From NCBI GenBank assembly GCA_008711135.1, contig VUAW01000001.1:558001-622000 (forward strand): a stretch of 64,000 bases of DNA, in the 5' to 3' direction. The notes under the pieces were generated by a model. It saw only the letters and a program-made list of their open reading frames with translations, made no database searches and was not told where the DNA came from. Every line of letters begins with the position of its first letter. Within the stretch, counting starts at the first letter, position 1. This document shows positions 36,995 to 45,155 of this stretch, piece after piece. The DNA is from Rhodobacteraceae bacterium LNNU 3342. GTDB lineage: Bacteria; Pseudomonadota; Alphaproteobacteria; Rhodobacterales; Rhodobacteraceae. Position numbers and translations under genes: made by a program.

Positions 36995-38425
36995 TTACAA
37001 GCCCTTGGATCGGTAGCTGAGCGCCACGCGCTCGATCGCAACCATGTAGGCCGCCACCCGCAGGTCCGTCACCTCGGGCCGGGAATGCCAGACCTCGCGC
37101 ATCGACTGGTAGGCCGTCCGCATCGTGTCATCGAGTCCCGACCGCACAAGGTCCAGCTCGCTCGCCCCCTGCAGATAGCGGCGCTTGAAGTCCGGCGAAA
37201 GCTCCCACCCCAGCCCCTTGTCGGCCGAGAGCCGCTCCAGCTCATCCACCAGAAGCTGGTGATGGGCTTCCTCGGCCCGGCGCTGCATCCGGCCAAAGCG
37301 GATGTGGCTAAGGTTCTTGACCCATTCGAAGTACGACACCGTCACGCCGCCCGCGTTGGCGTAAAGGTCGGGAATGACCACCGTGCCCTTCTTGCGCAGG
37401 ATCTCGTCCGCGCCGGCGGTGATCGGGCCGTTGGCGGCCTCGATGATCAGCGGCGCCCTGATGCGTTCGACGTTGGTCAGGTTGATCACTCCCTCCATCG
37501 CCGCCGGGATCAGGATGTCGCAGTCCGCCTCGAGCAGCGACGCCCCATCCTCGATATAGGTGCCGTAGGGATAGTCGGCGACACCGCCATGCTTGGCGAT
37601 CCATTCACGCAGCGCCGAAATGTCGAGCCCGTCCGAGTCCACGATCGCCCCGTCCCGTTCGAGCACGGCGATGACCTTGGCACCATCTTCCTGCGACAGG
37701 AACAGCGCGGCGTGATAGCCCACATTGCCCAGGCCCTGAACGATCACCCGCTTGCCATCCAGATCGCCCGACAGGCCGGCCTTGGCCACATCCTCGGGAT
37801 GGCGGAAGAATTCGCGCAGCGCATATTGCACGCCCCGCCCCGTGGCCTCGATCCGGCCGGCGATGCCGCCGCTGTGCAGGGGCTTGCCGGTGACGCAGGC
37901 CCGCGCGTTGATCTCAGTCGTGTACATCCGTGCGTATTGATCGGCGATCCAGGCCATTTCGCGTTCACCGGTGCCCATGTCGGGGGCCGGGACGTTCTGG
38001 CTGGGATGGATCAGGTCGCGCTTGATCAGCTCATAGGCAAAGCGGCGGGTGATCTGTTCCAGTTCGTGTTCGTCATACTGGCGCGGGTCGATGCAGAGCC
38101 CGCCCTTCGACCCGCCAAAAGGCGTTTCCACCAGCGCGCATTTGTAGGTCATCAGCGCGGCCAGCGCCTCTACCTCGTCCTGATGGACGTTGGGGGCATA
38201 GCGGATGCCGCCCTTGACTGGTTCCAGATGTTCGGAATGAACGGCACGATAGCCCACGAAGGTCTCGATCTTGCCGCGCAGCCGCACACCGAACCGCACG
38301 GTGTAGGTCGCGTTGCAGACCTTGATCTTGTGTTCAAGGCCCGGCGAAAGGTTCATCAGCGCGGCGGCGCGGTTGAACATCAGGTCGACGGATTCCCGAA
38401 AGCTCGGTTCCCCTGCAACGATCAT
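36995..38425 (-). CDS. gdhA: Glu/Leu/Phe/Val-type glutamate dehydrogenase
   Basis: A 476-residue hexameric-type glutamate dehydrogenase, interconverting glutamate and 2-oxoglutarate. Key blocks are GGIRYAPNVHQDEVEALAALMT, the catalytic lysine region PFGGSKGGLCIDP, the nucleotide-binding VIVQGLGNVGYHAA and IEAANGPIT. Cofactor preference cannot be read with certainty. The ATG at 38425 is preceded by AGGAAGGAG. It lies convergent to fabI and just downstream of a TetR gene on the same strand (gap of about 106 bases). Confidence 0.92.
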   Translation of the reverse strand: MIVAGEPSFRESVDLMFNRAAALMNLSPGLEHKIKVCNATYTVRFGVRLRGKIETFVGYRAVHSEHLEPVKGGIRYAPNVHQDEVEALAALMTYKCALVETPFGGSKGGLCIDPRQYDEHELEQITRRFAYELIKRDLIHPSQNVPAPDMGTGEREMAWIADQYARMYTTEINARACVTGKPLHSGGIAGRIEATGRGVQYALREFFRHPEDVAKAGLSGDLDGKRVIVQGLGNVGYHAALFLSQEDGAKVIAVLERDGAIVDSDGLDISALREWIAKHGGVADYPYGTYIEDGASLLEADCDILIPAAMEGVINLTNVERIRAPLIIEAANGPITAGADEILRKKGTVVIPDLYANAGGVTVSYFEWVKNLSHIRFGRMQRRAEEAHHQLLVDELERLSADKGLGWELSPDFKRRYLQGASELDLVRSGLDDTMRTAYQSMREVWHSRPEVTDLRVAAYMVAIERVALSYRSKGL

Positions 38426-38531
38426 GAGGCACTCCTTCCTGGGCTGCTGCTGACACGCGCGGCACGGGCCGCACCATGACCTTAGGCCGCAAGCGCCCTC
38501 AGAACACCCTGAATTCGCCGCGCCCACGGCA

Positions 38532-39119
38532 TTATGCGCCGACGGCCTTGCGCACCATGTCCCAGTAGATCTGCCCGACGTCGGCGCGGCTCAGGCGCCC
38601 GCCTTCCCGGTACCATGTCGTGACGCCGGTCAGCATCGCGATCAGCGCCAGCGTCGCCAGCTTGGTATCCGGCACGGCAAACAAGCCCTCTGCCTGCCCC
38701 GCCTTCAGGATGCCTTCCAGCTCGGTTTCATAGGTCTTGCGCAGCGCTTCGATGCGGGCAAAGTTTTCAGGTTCAAGGTTGCGCAGTTCCATGTAGGACA
38801 CGAAGACCGCATCCGGCCGTTCAAGGTTGAAGCGGATATGGAACCGGGAAAACGCCTCCAGCCGGGCCAGTGGCCCCTCGCCCTTCGGCTCGATGGCCCA
38901 GGCGGCCAACAGGTCATCCATATGCTCTTTCATCAGGTCAAAGAGCAGGCTCTGCTTGTCGGGCGTATACAGGTAAAGCGCCCCGGCCTGCACGCCCACC
39001 TCGGCCGCCAGCCCGCGCATCGACACCGCCGCGTAACCCTGCCGGGCGAACAGCCGCAGGGCTGCGGCGCGGACGCGGGGGCCGGTGATGTCGGAATGGG
39101 AACCTGTCTTGCGTGCCAT
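38532..39119 (-). CDS. TetR/AcrR family transcriptional regulator
   Basis: A 195-residue regulator with an N-terminal TetR helix-turn-helix (RVRAAALRLFARQGYAAVSMRGLAAEVGVQAGALYLYTPDKQSLLFDL, about residues 15-62) and a helical ligand domain related to the TetR_C_33-type group. Its ligand is unknown. Neighbouring gdhA on the same strand or the divergent small lipoprotein gene could be targets, but nothing in the sequence decides it. Confidence 0.9.
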   Translation of the reverse strand: MARKTGSHSDITGPRVRAAALRLFARQGYAAVSMRGLAAEVGVQAGALYLYTPDKQSLLFDLMKEHMDDLLAAWAIEPKGEGPLARLEAFSRFHIRFNLERPDAVFVSYMELRNLEPENFARIEALRKTYETELEGILKAGQAEGLFAVPDTKLATLALIAMLTGVTTWYREGGRLSRADVGQIYWDMVRKAVGA

Positions 39120-39220
39120 GCGGCGAAACTAGCCGAACCGCGATTCCGCACAACGCAAAAGCGCCTTTCGCTGCCCCGGCCCTGCCGCTATGGTCGGCGC
39201 CACCCCAACGCCCGAACGCC

Positions 39221-39454
39221 ATGACCCGGATCCTTTGCCTTCTTTCGCTTTGCGTGATCGCCGCTTGCGGTGACGAGGGTGCCTATCCAGCGCTTGTTCC
39301 GCTGCAAGAGATCACGGGTGCCGCCACCACGGTGACGGTGACGCCCGAAACCGCGCAGGGGGTCGAGGATCGGGCCGCCGCCCTGCGGACCCGTGCCGAC
39401 GGCCTTCGCGGCCCGGTGCTGGCCCCCGCCGACCGGGCGCGGCTTCGTCCCTAG
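39221..39454 (+). CDS. Small predicted lipoprotein
   Basis: A 77-residue protein with a short hydrophobic signal and a lipobox-like VIAAC giving Cys16 as the first residue of the mature form. The rest (GDEGAYPALVPLQEITG to PADRARLRP) has no domain I recognise. It lies 75 bases before hom on the same strand. The ATG at 39221 is the natural start for a signal peptide; the longer frame upstream is not supported. Confidence 0.65.
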   Translation: MTRILCLLSLCVIAACGDEGAYPALVPLQEITGAATTVTVTPETAQGVEDRAAALRTRADGLRGPVLAPADRARLRP

Positions 39455-39529
39455 CGCTGAGGCGCGTTGCGCCCTGCGCCGCAACAGGCTAACACACCCG
39501 GCGACACCCTGACCTGACGGAGATTTCCC

Positions 39530-40816
39530 ATGCCCGAACCCCTGCGCCTTGGCATCGCTGGTCTGGGAACCGTTGGCACCGGCGTTGTCCGCATCATCCA
39601 GAAGCACGCCGCCCTGCTGGAAGCCCGCTGCGGCCGCCCGATCTTGATCAGCGCCATCTGCGCCCGCAACCGCGCCAAGGATCGGGGCGTGGATCTGTCG
39701 TCCTATGTCTGGGAAGACAGCGCCACCGCCCTCGCCCGCCGGGATGACGTGGATGTGCTGGTCGAACTGGTGGGCGGCGACAGCGGCCCCGCCAAGGCCG
39801 CGACCGAAACCGCGCTTGCCTCGGGCAAGGATGTTGTGACGGCGAACAAGGCGCTTCTGGCCCATCACGGCCAGGCGCTGGCCGAACAGGCCGAGGCCGC
39901 AGGCCGCGTCATCCGGTTCGAGGCCGCCGTCGCAGGCGGCATCCCGGTGATCAAGGCCCTGACCGAAGGGCTTGCTGGCAACCAGATGCACCGGGTCATG
40001 GGCGTGATGAACGGTACCTGCAACTACATCCTGACGCGGATGGAAAGCGCCGGCCTGCCCTATGACGAAGTATTCGAGGAAGCCCGCAAGCTGGGTTACC
40101 TGGAGGCCGACCCGAACCTTGACGTGGGCGGGATCGACGCAGGACACAAGCTCGCGCTACTGGCGTCCATCGCCTTTGGCACGCAGGTCAGCTTTGACGC
40201 GGTGGAACTGGAAGGCATCGGCCGCATCGCGATCGAGGATATCCGCCACGCCGCCGACATGGGCTACCGGATCAAGCTGCTGGGCGTGGCGCAGATGACC
40301 GGCCGTGGCCTTGAACAGCGGATGAGCCCCTGCCTCGTGCCTGCCGACAGCCCGTTGGGCCAGCTTCAGGGCGGCACCAACATGGTGGTTCTGGAAGGCG
40401 ACAGCGTTGGCCAGATCGTCCTGCGCGGTCCTGGTGCGGGCGAAGGCCCGACCGCCAGCGCCGTGATGTCGGACGTGCTGGACATCGCGCGGGGCACGCG
40501 GATCTCGACCTTCGGCCTGCCGGCGGCGCAGCTTGCCATGCCGACCCCCGCCAAGGCGGCCGCGCCCGCGCCCTATTACCTGCGCATGACGCTGCTGGAC
40601 AAACCCGGCGCGCTGGCCAAGGTGGCGGCGGCGCTGGGCGATGCCGGAATTTCCATCAACCGGATGCGGCAGTACGGTCATGCGGATACCACCGCGCCCG
40701 TGCTGGTCGTCACCCACAAGACGACCCGTGACGCCATCGACCATGCGTGCCGCGGCTTTGCGACCACCGGCGTCGTCATCGGTGAACCCGTCGCCATCCG
40801 GATCGAGGCTGTTTGA
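39530..40816 (+). CDS. hom: Homoserine dehydrogenase
   Basis: Hom reduces aspartate semialdehyde to homoserine on the way to threonine and methionine, drawing on the same intermediate used by ectB. The 428-residue protein has the NAD-binding LGIAGLGTVGTGVV, TANKALLAHH, FEAAVAGGIPVIK and a C-terminal ACT domain (PYYLRMTLLDKPGALAKVA), indicating threonine feedback. GGAG is present upstream of the ATG. glpX and recJ follow. Confidence 0.96.
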   Translation: MPEPLRLGIAGLGTVGTGVVRIIQKHAALLEARCGRPILISAICARNRAKDRGVDLSSYVWEDSATALARRDDVDVLVELVGGDSGPAKAATETALASGKDVVTANKALLAHHGQALAEQAEAAGRVIRFEAAVAGGIPVIKALTEGLAGNQMHRVMGVMNGTCNYILTRMESAGLPYDEVFEEARKLGYLEADPNLDVGGIDAGHKLALLASIAFGTQVSFDAVELEGIGRIAIEDIRHAADMGYRIKLLGVAQMTGRGLEQRMSPCLVPADSPLGQLQGGTNMVVLEGDSVGQIVLRGPGAGEGPTASAVMSDVLDIARGTRISTFGLPAAQLAMPTPAKAAAPAPYYLRMTLLDKPGALAKVAAALGDAGISINRMRQYGHADTTAPVLVVTHKTTRDAIDHACRGFATTGVVIGEPVAIRIEAV

Positions 40817-40848
40817 CGAGTGTTTCGGTAACGAGGAAGGACGTCCCC

Positions 40849-41814
40849 ATGAACGCGCCGATTGAGTTTCACGACCGCATGCTCTCGCTCGGTCTTGCCC
40901 GCGTGTCCGAAGCCGCAGCCCTGGCCGCCGCGCGATTCGTCGGCCGCGGCGATGAAAAGGCCGCGGACCAGGCGGCGGTCGATGCGATGCGGACCCAGCT
41001 CGACATGCTCGACATCAACGGCGTCGTTGTCATTGGCGAAGGTGAACGGGACGAAGCCCCGATGCTTTATATCGGGGAAGAGGTCGGCACCGGGAACGGC
41101 CCGGCAGTGGACATCGCGCTCGACCCGTTGGAAGGCACGACCCTGACCGCCAAGGACATGCCCAATGCGCTGACCGTAATCGCCATGGGGCCGCGCGGCT
41201 CGATGTTGCATGCGCCGGACGTCTACATGGAAAAGCTGGCCGTCGGCCCGGGCTATCGCCCCGATGTCGTCAGCCTGGACATGAGCCCTGCGGAACGGGT
41301 TCATGCCCTTTCCAGGGCCAAAAGCTGCAACCCCTCCGACATCACAGTCTGCGTTCTTGAACGCCCCCGGCACGAAGACCTGATCGCAGAGCTTCGTTCC
41401 ACCGGCGCGGCGATCCGCCTGATCAGCGACGGCGACGTGGCCGGCGTCATCCACTGCGCCGAGGCCGAGATCACCGGCATCGACATGTACATGGGCTCTG
41501 GTGGCGCGCCCGAAGGCGTGCTGGCTGCCGCCGCGCTGAAGTGCATGGGCGGGCAGATCTGGGGCCGGCTGCTGTTCCGCAACGACGACGAACGCGCCCG
41601 CGCGGCACGGGCGGGGATCACCGACCTCAACCGCGTGTACACGCGCGACGACATGGTGCGTCAGGACGTGATCTTTGCCGCGACCGGCGTCACCGACGGG
41701 TCCATCCTGTCAGGCATCCGCCGCGAGGTTGGCTGGTTCACGACGGAAACCGTACTCATGCGCTCCAAGACCGGTTCGGTGCGCCGGATGACCTACCGCA
41801 CCCCGGCGAAGTGA
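40849..41814 (+). CDS. glpX: Fructose-1,6-bisphosphatase, class II
   Basis: GlpX hydrolyses fructose 1,6-bisphosphate in gluconeogenesis. The 321-residue protein has the metal-binding GEGERDEAPMLYIGEEVG, VDIALDPLEGTT and the DGDVAGVI region, typical of class II enzymes. The ATG at 40849 has GAGGAAGG upstream, and homology starts with MNAPIEFHDRMLSLGL. Its TGA overlaps the GTG start of recJ. Confidence 0.95.
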   Translation: MNAPIEFHDRMLSLGLARVSEAAALAAARFVGRGDEKAADQAAVDAMRTQLDMLDINGVVVIGEGERDEAPMLYIGEEVGTGNGPAVDIALDPLEGTTLTAKDMPNALTVIAMGPRGSMLHAPDVYMEKLAVGPGYRPDVVSLDMSPAERVHALSRAKSCNPSDITVCVLERPRHEDLIAELRSTGAAIRLISDGDVAGVIHCAEAEITGIDMYMGSGGAPEGVLAAAALKCMGGQIWGRLLFRNDDERARAARAGITDLNRVYTRDDMVRQDVIFAATGVTDGSILSGIRREVGWFTTETVLMRSKTGSVRRMTYRTPAK

Positions 41815-43559
41815 GTTCCCCCGCCTTCCTTGGCGTCGAATCCTCGGCGCTGGGCCGCCGCTGGATCGGCCCCGGTCCCGAGGAGGACCGCTTGGCCGAG
41901 GCGATGGCCCAGCAGACTACCCTGCCGCCCGCGCTGTGCCGGACGCTGGTCCGGCGCGGCGTGACGGCGGATGAGGCGATGCGCTTCCTGTCGCCCGCGC
42001 TGCGCGACCTGCTGCCCGATCCGCTGACGCTGCGGGACATGGGCAAGGCCGCTGCCCGCTTCGTGGCGGCGGTGACACGCCGGGAACGGATCGCGATCTT
42101 TGCCGATTATGACGTGGACGGCGGCGCCTCGGCCGCGCTGCTGCTGGTCTGGCTGCGGCAGATGGGGCTGCAGGCGACGCTATATATCCCCGACCGTATC
42201 GACGAAGGCTACGGCCCCAACGTGCCAGCCATGCAGATGCTGGCGGCTGCTCATGACCTGATCGTCTGCGTCGATTGTGGCACGCTGAGCCACGAACCGA
42301 TCGCCGCCGCCAAGGACGCGGACGTGATCGTGCTGGACCACCACCTGGGCGGCGAAACCCTGCCCGACGCGCTGGCGGTGGTGAATCCGAACCGGCAGGA
42401 TGAAGACGGCACCCTGGGCCATCTTTGCGCCGCCGGCGTTGTCTTCCTGATGCTGGTAGAGGCGAACCGCCAGCTTCGCGCCGAGGGGGTTAAGGGCCCG
42501 GATCTTCTGGCCATGCTCGATCTTGTTGCGCTGGCGACCGTGGCGGATGTGGCGCCGCTGATCGGCGTCAACCGGGCGCTGGTGCGGCAGGGGCTGAAGG
42601 TGATGGCCGGTCGGCAGCGGCCCGGGCTGGTTGCCCTGTCGGACGTGGCGCGGATGGACAGCGCGCCCAACGCCTATCACCTTGGCTTCCTGCTGGGGCC
42701 GCGGGTGAACGCGGGCGGGCGCATCGGTCAGGCCGACCTAGGCGCGCGCCTGCTGGCCACCGAGGACCCGCGCGAGGCCGAAAACTTGGCCCGCCGCCTG
42801 GACGAGCTGAACACCGAACGCCGTGACATCGAAAACCGCGTCCGCGAAGAAGCGATGGCCCAAGCAGAGGCGCGCGGGATGGACGGCCCCCTTGTCTGGG
42901 CCGCGGGCGAAGGCTGGCATCCCGGCGTCGTGGGTATCGTCGCTGCACGGCTGAAAGAGGCCACGAATCGCCCTGCCGTGGTGATCGGGCTGGAAAAGGG
43001 CATCGGCAAGGGATCGGGCCGCTCCGTTTCAGGCGTGGACCTGGGCGCCGCCATCCACCGCGTTGCGGCCGAAGGGCTGCTGCTCAAGGGCGGCGGGCAC
43101 CGAATGGCTGCGGGGCTGACGGTGGAACAGGGCGCAATGGCACCGGCGATGGAACGTCTGGCTGAACTTCTGGCCCGGCAGGGGGCGGGAGAGATGGGCC
43201 CGAAGGACCTGCGGCTGGACGCGCTCCTGATGCCCAGCGCCGCCACCCCGACGCTTGTGGAACAGATCGAGGCCGCGGGCCCCTTTGGCGCGGGTGCAGC
43301 CGCACCGCGCTTCGCCTTTGCCAACGTGGCCCTGACCGGCGTGCGGCGGGTGGGGGAACAGCACCTGCGCTTTTGTTTTACCGACGGGATGGGCGGCACG
43401 GTGGACGCCATCTGTTTCGGCGCCTTTGACTGCCCGCTGGGGCCGCTGCTGGATGCACATGCCGGCGCGCGCTTCCACGTGGCGGGGCGGCTGGAACTCA
43501 ACACCTGGGGCGGGCGCAACCGGGTCCAGCTTCGGCTGGAGGATGCGGCCAAGGCCTGA
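41811..43559 (+). CDS. recJ: Single-stranded-DNA-specific exonuclease RecJ
   Basis: RecJ is a 5'-3' ssDNA exonuclease in recombination and mismatch repair. The 582-residue protein has the DHH phosphoesterase motifs FADYDVDGGASAALLL, CVDCGT and VLDHHLGG, then the DHHA1 motif GGGHRMAAGLT and a C-terminal OB domain. The start codon GTG at 41811 overlaps the glpX stop (GTGA), so synthesis probably depends on translational coupling. A long in-frame extension into glpX is not real. Confidence 0.94.
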   Translation: MSSPAFLGVESSALGRRWIGPGPEEDRLAEAMAQQTTLPPALCRTLVRRGVTADEAMRFLSPALRDLLPDPLTLRDMGKAAARFVAAVTRRERIAIFADYDVDGGASAALLLVWLRQMGLQATLYIPDRIDEGYGPNVPAMQMLAAAHDLIVCVDCGTLSHEPIAAAKDADVIVLDHHLGGETLPDALAVVNPNRQDEDGTLGHLCAAGVVFLMLVEANRQLRAEGVKGPDLLAMLDLVALATVADVAPLIGVNRALVRQGLKVMAGRQRPGLVALSDVARMDSAPNAYHLGFLLGPRVNAGGRIGQADLGARLLATEDPREAENLARRLDELNTERRDIENRVREEAMAQAEARGMDGPLVWAAGEGWHPGVVGIVAARLKEATNRPAVVIGLEKGIGKGSGRSVSGVDLGAAIHRVAAEGLLLKGGGHRMAAGLTVEQGAMAPAMERLAELLARQGAGEMGPKDLRLDALLMPSAATPTLVEQIEAAGPFGAGAAAPRFAFANVALTGVRRVGEQHLRFCFTDGMGGTVDAICFGAFDCPLGPLLDAHAGARFHVAGRLELNTWGGRNRVQLRLEDAAKA

Positions 43560-43638
43560 CGCGCTTCTGTTACGAAAGGCGAAAAATGGGCTTGCACGCG
43601 TCGGCATGGTGCCCTAAAAGCCGCCTCACGCCAGATGT

Positions 43639-43713
43639 GGCCCGTTCGTCTATCGGTTAGGACGCTAGGTTTTCAACCTGGAAAGAGGGGTTCGATTCCC
43701 CTACGGGCTGCCA
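43639..43713 (+). tRNA. tRNA-Glu(TTC), copy 1
   Basis: Cloverleaf of 72 bases plus encoded CCA. Acceptor GGCCCGT pairs with ACGGGCT, T arm GGGGTTCGATTCCCC, anticodon TTC at 43672-43674 in loop TTTTCAA. The anticodon stem has a T-G wobble (CTAGG with CCTGG) where copy 2 has C-G. Confidence 0.95.
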
Positions 43714-43837
43714 CTTTTCCCCTACATCCAGCTCCCTACAGGTCGCCCACACAGGCGTCACGAAATCCTTGTTCGGGCGAAAAAATCCACTTGCGCTTGG
43801 TTTCGGCTTCTCATACAAGCCCGCCTACGCCAGATGC

Positions 43838-43912
43838 GGCCCGTTCGTCTATCGGTTAGGACGCCAGGTTTTCAACCTGGAAAGAGGGGTTCGATTCCCC
43901 TACGGGCTGCCA
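43838..43912 (+). tRNA. tRNA-Glu(TTC), copy 2
   Basis: Same cloverleaf as copy 1 with anticodon TTC at 43871-43873 and encoded CCA. The anticodon stem CCAGG / CCTGG is fully paired. A run of six T directly follows CCA and probably ends transcription. Confidence 0.96.
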
Positions 43913-44091
43913 TTTTTTCCCAATATTGCTGCCGCCTCCGGCTGTGCCGCTTATTGATCCTGCCCGCGGGATCCCGTTCATGTTCATGTGAGCTATAGGA
44001 AACACGGCCCATGCCAACGCAGGGGCCGGAAGGTCCGCACTTGCTGGCATGGCATCGAGCGGTTAAGCCCGGTCAGTCAGGACAGGACGGG

Positions 44092-44844
44092 ATGCAGGAC
44101 GTGATACGCTTTTCCATTGTCGTGCCGATGAAGAACGAGGCCGACAACATCACCACCCTGGTCGAAGAGATCGGGACCGCCTGCGCGCCCCTTGGCCCGT
44201 TCGAGCTGATCATCGTCAACGACGGGTCCACCGATGCGACCGCGGCTATCGCCCTGGAACTTGCCAGCACCCGGCCTTGGCTGCGGGTGCTGAGCCATGA
44301 CCGTTCAGGCGGACAGTCGGCAGCGGTGCATTCGGGCGTGCTGCATGCCCGCGGGCCGATTATCGCGACGCTGGACGGCGACGGGCAGAACCCGCCCGAC
44401 CAGCTTCCGCATCTGCTGGCCCCACTTCTGGCGCCGGATGCGCCTGCGGATCTGGGGCTGGTGGCAGGACAGCGCGTCGGGCGGCAGGACACGATGTCCA
44501 AGCGACTCGCCTCGCGGCTGGCGAACGGGTTGCGGGCGCGGATCCTGCGCGACGGCACCCGCGACACGGGCTGCGGCCTAAAGGCCTTCCGGCGCGACGC
44601 CTACCTGGCCCTGCCCTTCTTCAACCACCAGCACCGCTACCTGCCCGCGCTTTTCACGCGTGACGGCTGGCGCATCGCCCATGTGGATGTGACCCACCGC
44701 CCCCGACAGGCGGGGCAGTCGAATTACAACAATCTTCAACGCGCGCTTGTGGGCATCCACGACCTGATCGGCGTTGCCTGGCTTTTGCGGCGGCGCAAGC
44801 TGGCCCGCCCGATCGAATTGCGCAGGGAAGGACAGGACGGATGA
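44092..44844 (+). CDS. Glycosyltransferase family 2 (dolichol-phosphate mannosyltransferase-like)
   Basis: A 250-residue GT2 enzyme of the DPM1/ArnC-like group: FSIVVPMKNEADNI, LIIVNDGSTDATA, and the catalytic TLDGDGQNPPDQLP with DGDGQ. It ends cytoplasmically without the C-terminal membrane segments of ArnC. Such enzymes load a sugar onto polyprenyl phosphate. It is coupled by an ATGA overlap to a LAB_N protein and then a GT39 transferase, suggesting a three-step lipid or envelope glycosylation cassette. The start at 44092 was chosen for homology and GGACGGG. Confidence 0.9.
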   Translation: MQDVIRFSIVVPMKNEADNITTLVEEIGTACAPLGPFELIIVNDGSTDATAAIALELASTRPWLRVLSHDRSGGQSAAVHSGVLHARGPIIATLDGDGQNPPDQLPHLLAPLLAPDAPADLGLVAGQRVGRQDTMSKRLASRLANGLRARILRDGTRDTGCGLKAFRRDAYLALPFFNHQHRYLPALFTRDGWRIAHVDVTHRPRQAGQSNYNNLQRALVGIHDLIGVAWLLRRRKLARPIELRREGQDG

Positions 44845-45155
44845 ATATCGAACATCTTTGGTCGATTCTGAACGTCAACAGCTGGGGTGAGTTCTGGTGG
44901 GTCATCGTGGGCCTGACCGGGCAGCTCCTGTTCACGGCGCGGTTCCTGGTGCAATGGCTGGCGTCGGAACGGCAGCGGCGTTCGGTGATCCCGCTGGCCT
45001 TCTGGTATTTCTCGCTTGCTGGCGGCGTGGTGTTGTGCAGCTACGCGCTCTACCGCGCAGATCCGGTGTTCATCCTGGGGCAAAGCGCGGGGCTGGTGAT
45101 CTATTCCCGCAATCTCTGGCTTATTCACTCGGAGAGGAGGCGGCATGCCCAGTGA
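44841..45155 (+). CDS. LAB_N domain membrane protein
   Basis: A 104-residue membrane protein with three likely helices (about residues 18-36, 50-66 and 75-92) matching the lipid A biosynthesis N-terminal domain (LAB_N, found fused to some LpxB). Landmarks are GQLLFTARFLVQWLASERQRRSVIP and AFWYFSLAGGVVLCSYALYR. In other genomes small LAB_N proteins accompany GT2/GT39 sugar-transfer genes, perhaps acting like lipid-sugar handling or flippase partners. This is inferred from context. Confidence 0.85.
   Translation: MNIEHLWSILNVNSWGEFWWVIVGLTGQLLFTARFLVQWLASERQRRSVIPLAFWYFSLAGGVVLCSYALYRADPVFILGQSAGLVIYSRNLWLIHSERRRHAQ

Larger units (their letters stand above)
43619..43912. repeat. Tandem duplication carrying tRNA-Glu
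   Basis: Two near-identical blocks (about 43619-43713 and 43819-43912) each hold the upstream ACGCCAGATG element and a complete tRNA-Glu. They are 199 bases apart and differ by one inserted C, by T/C just before the tRNA, and by one base in the anticodon stem. The pattern suggests a local duplication with few changes since. Confidence 0.7.

Noticed and set aside
36989-38479. A 496-codon open frame antisense to glutamate dehydrogenase
   Set aside because: The glutamate dehydrogenase on the other strand is unambiguous, and this frame has no family match.
43639-43912. tRNA-Glu pair as an integration site repeat
   Set aside because: The whole tRNA and its upstream sequence are duplicated and no integrase or foreign gene lies between them. 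Local duplication explains it better.
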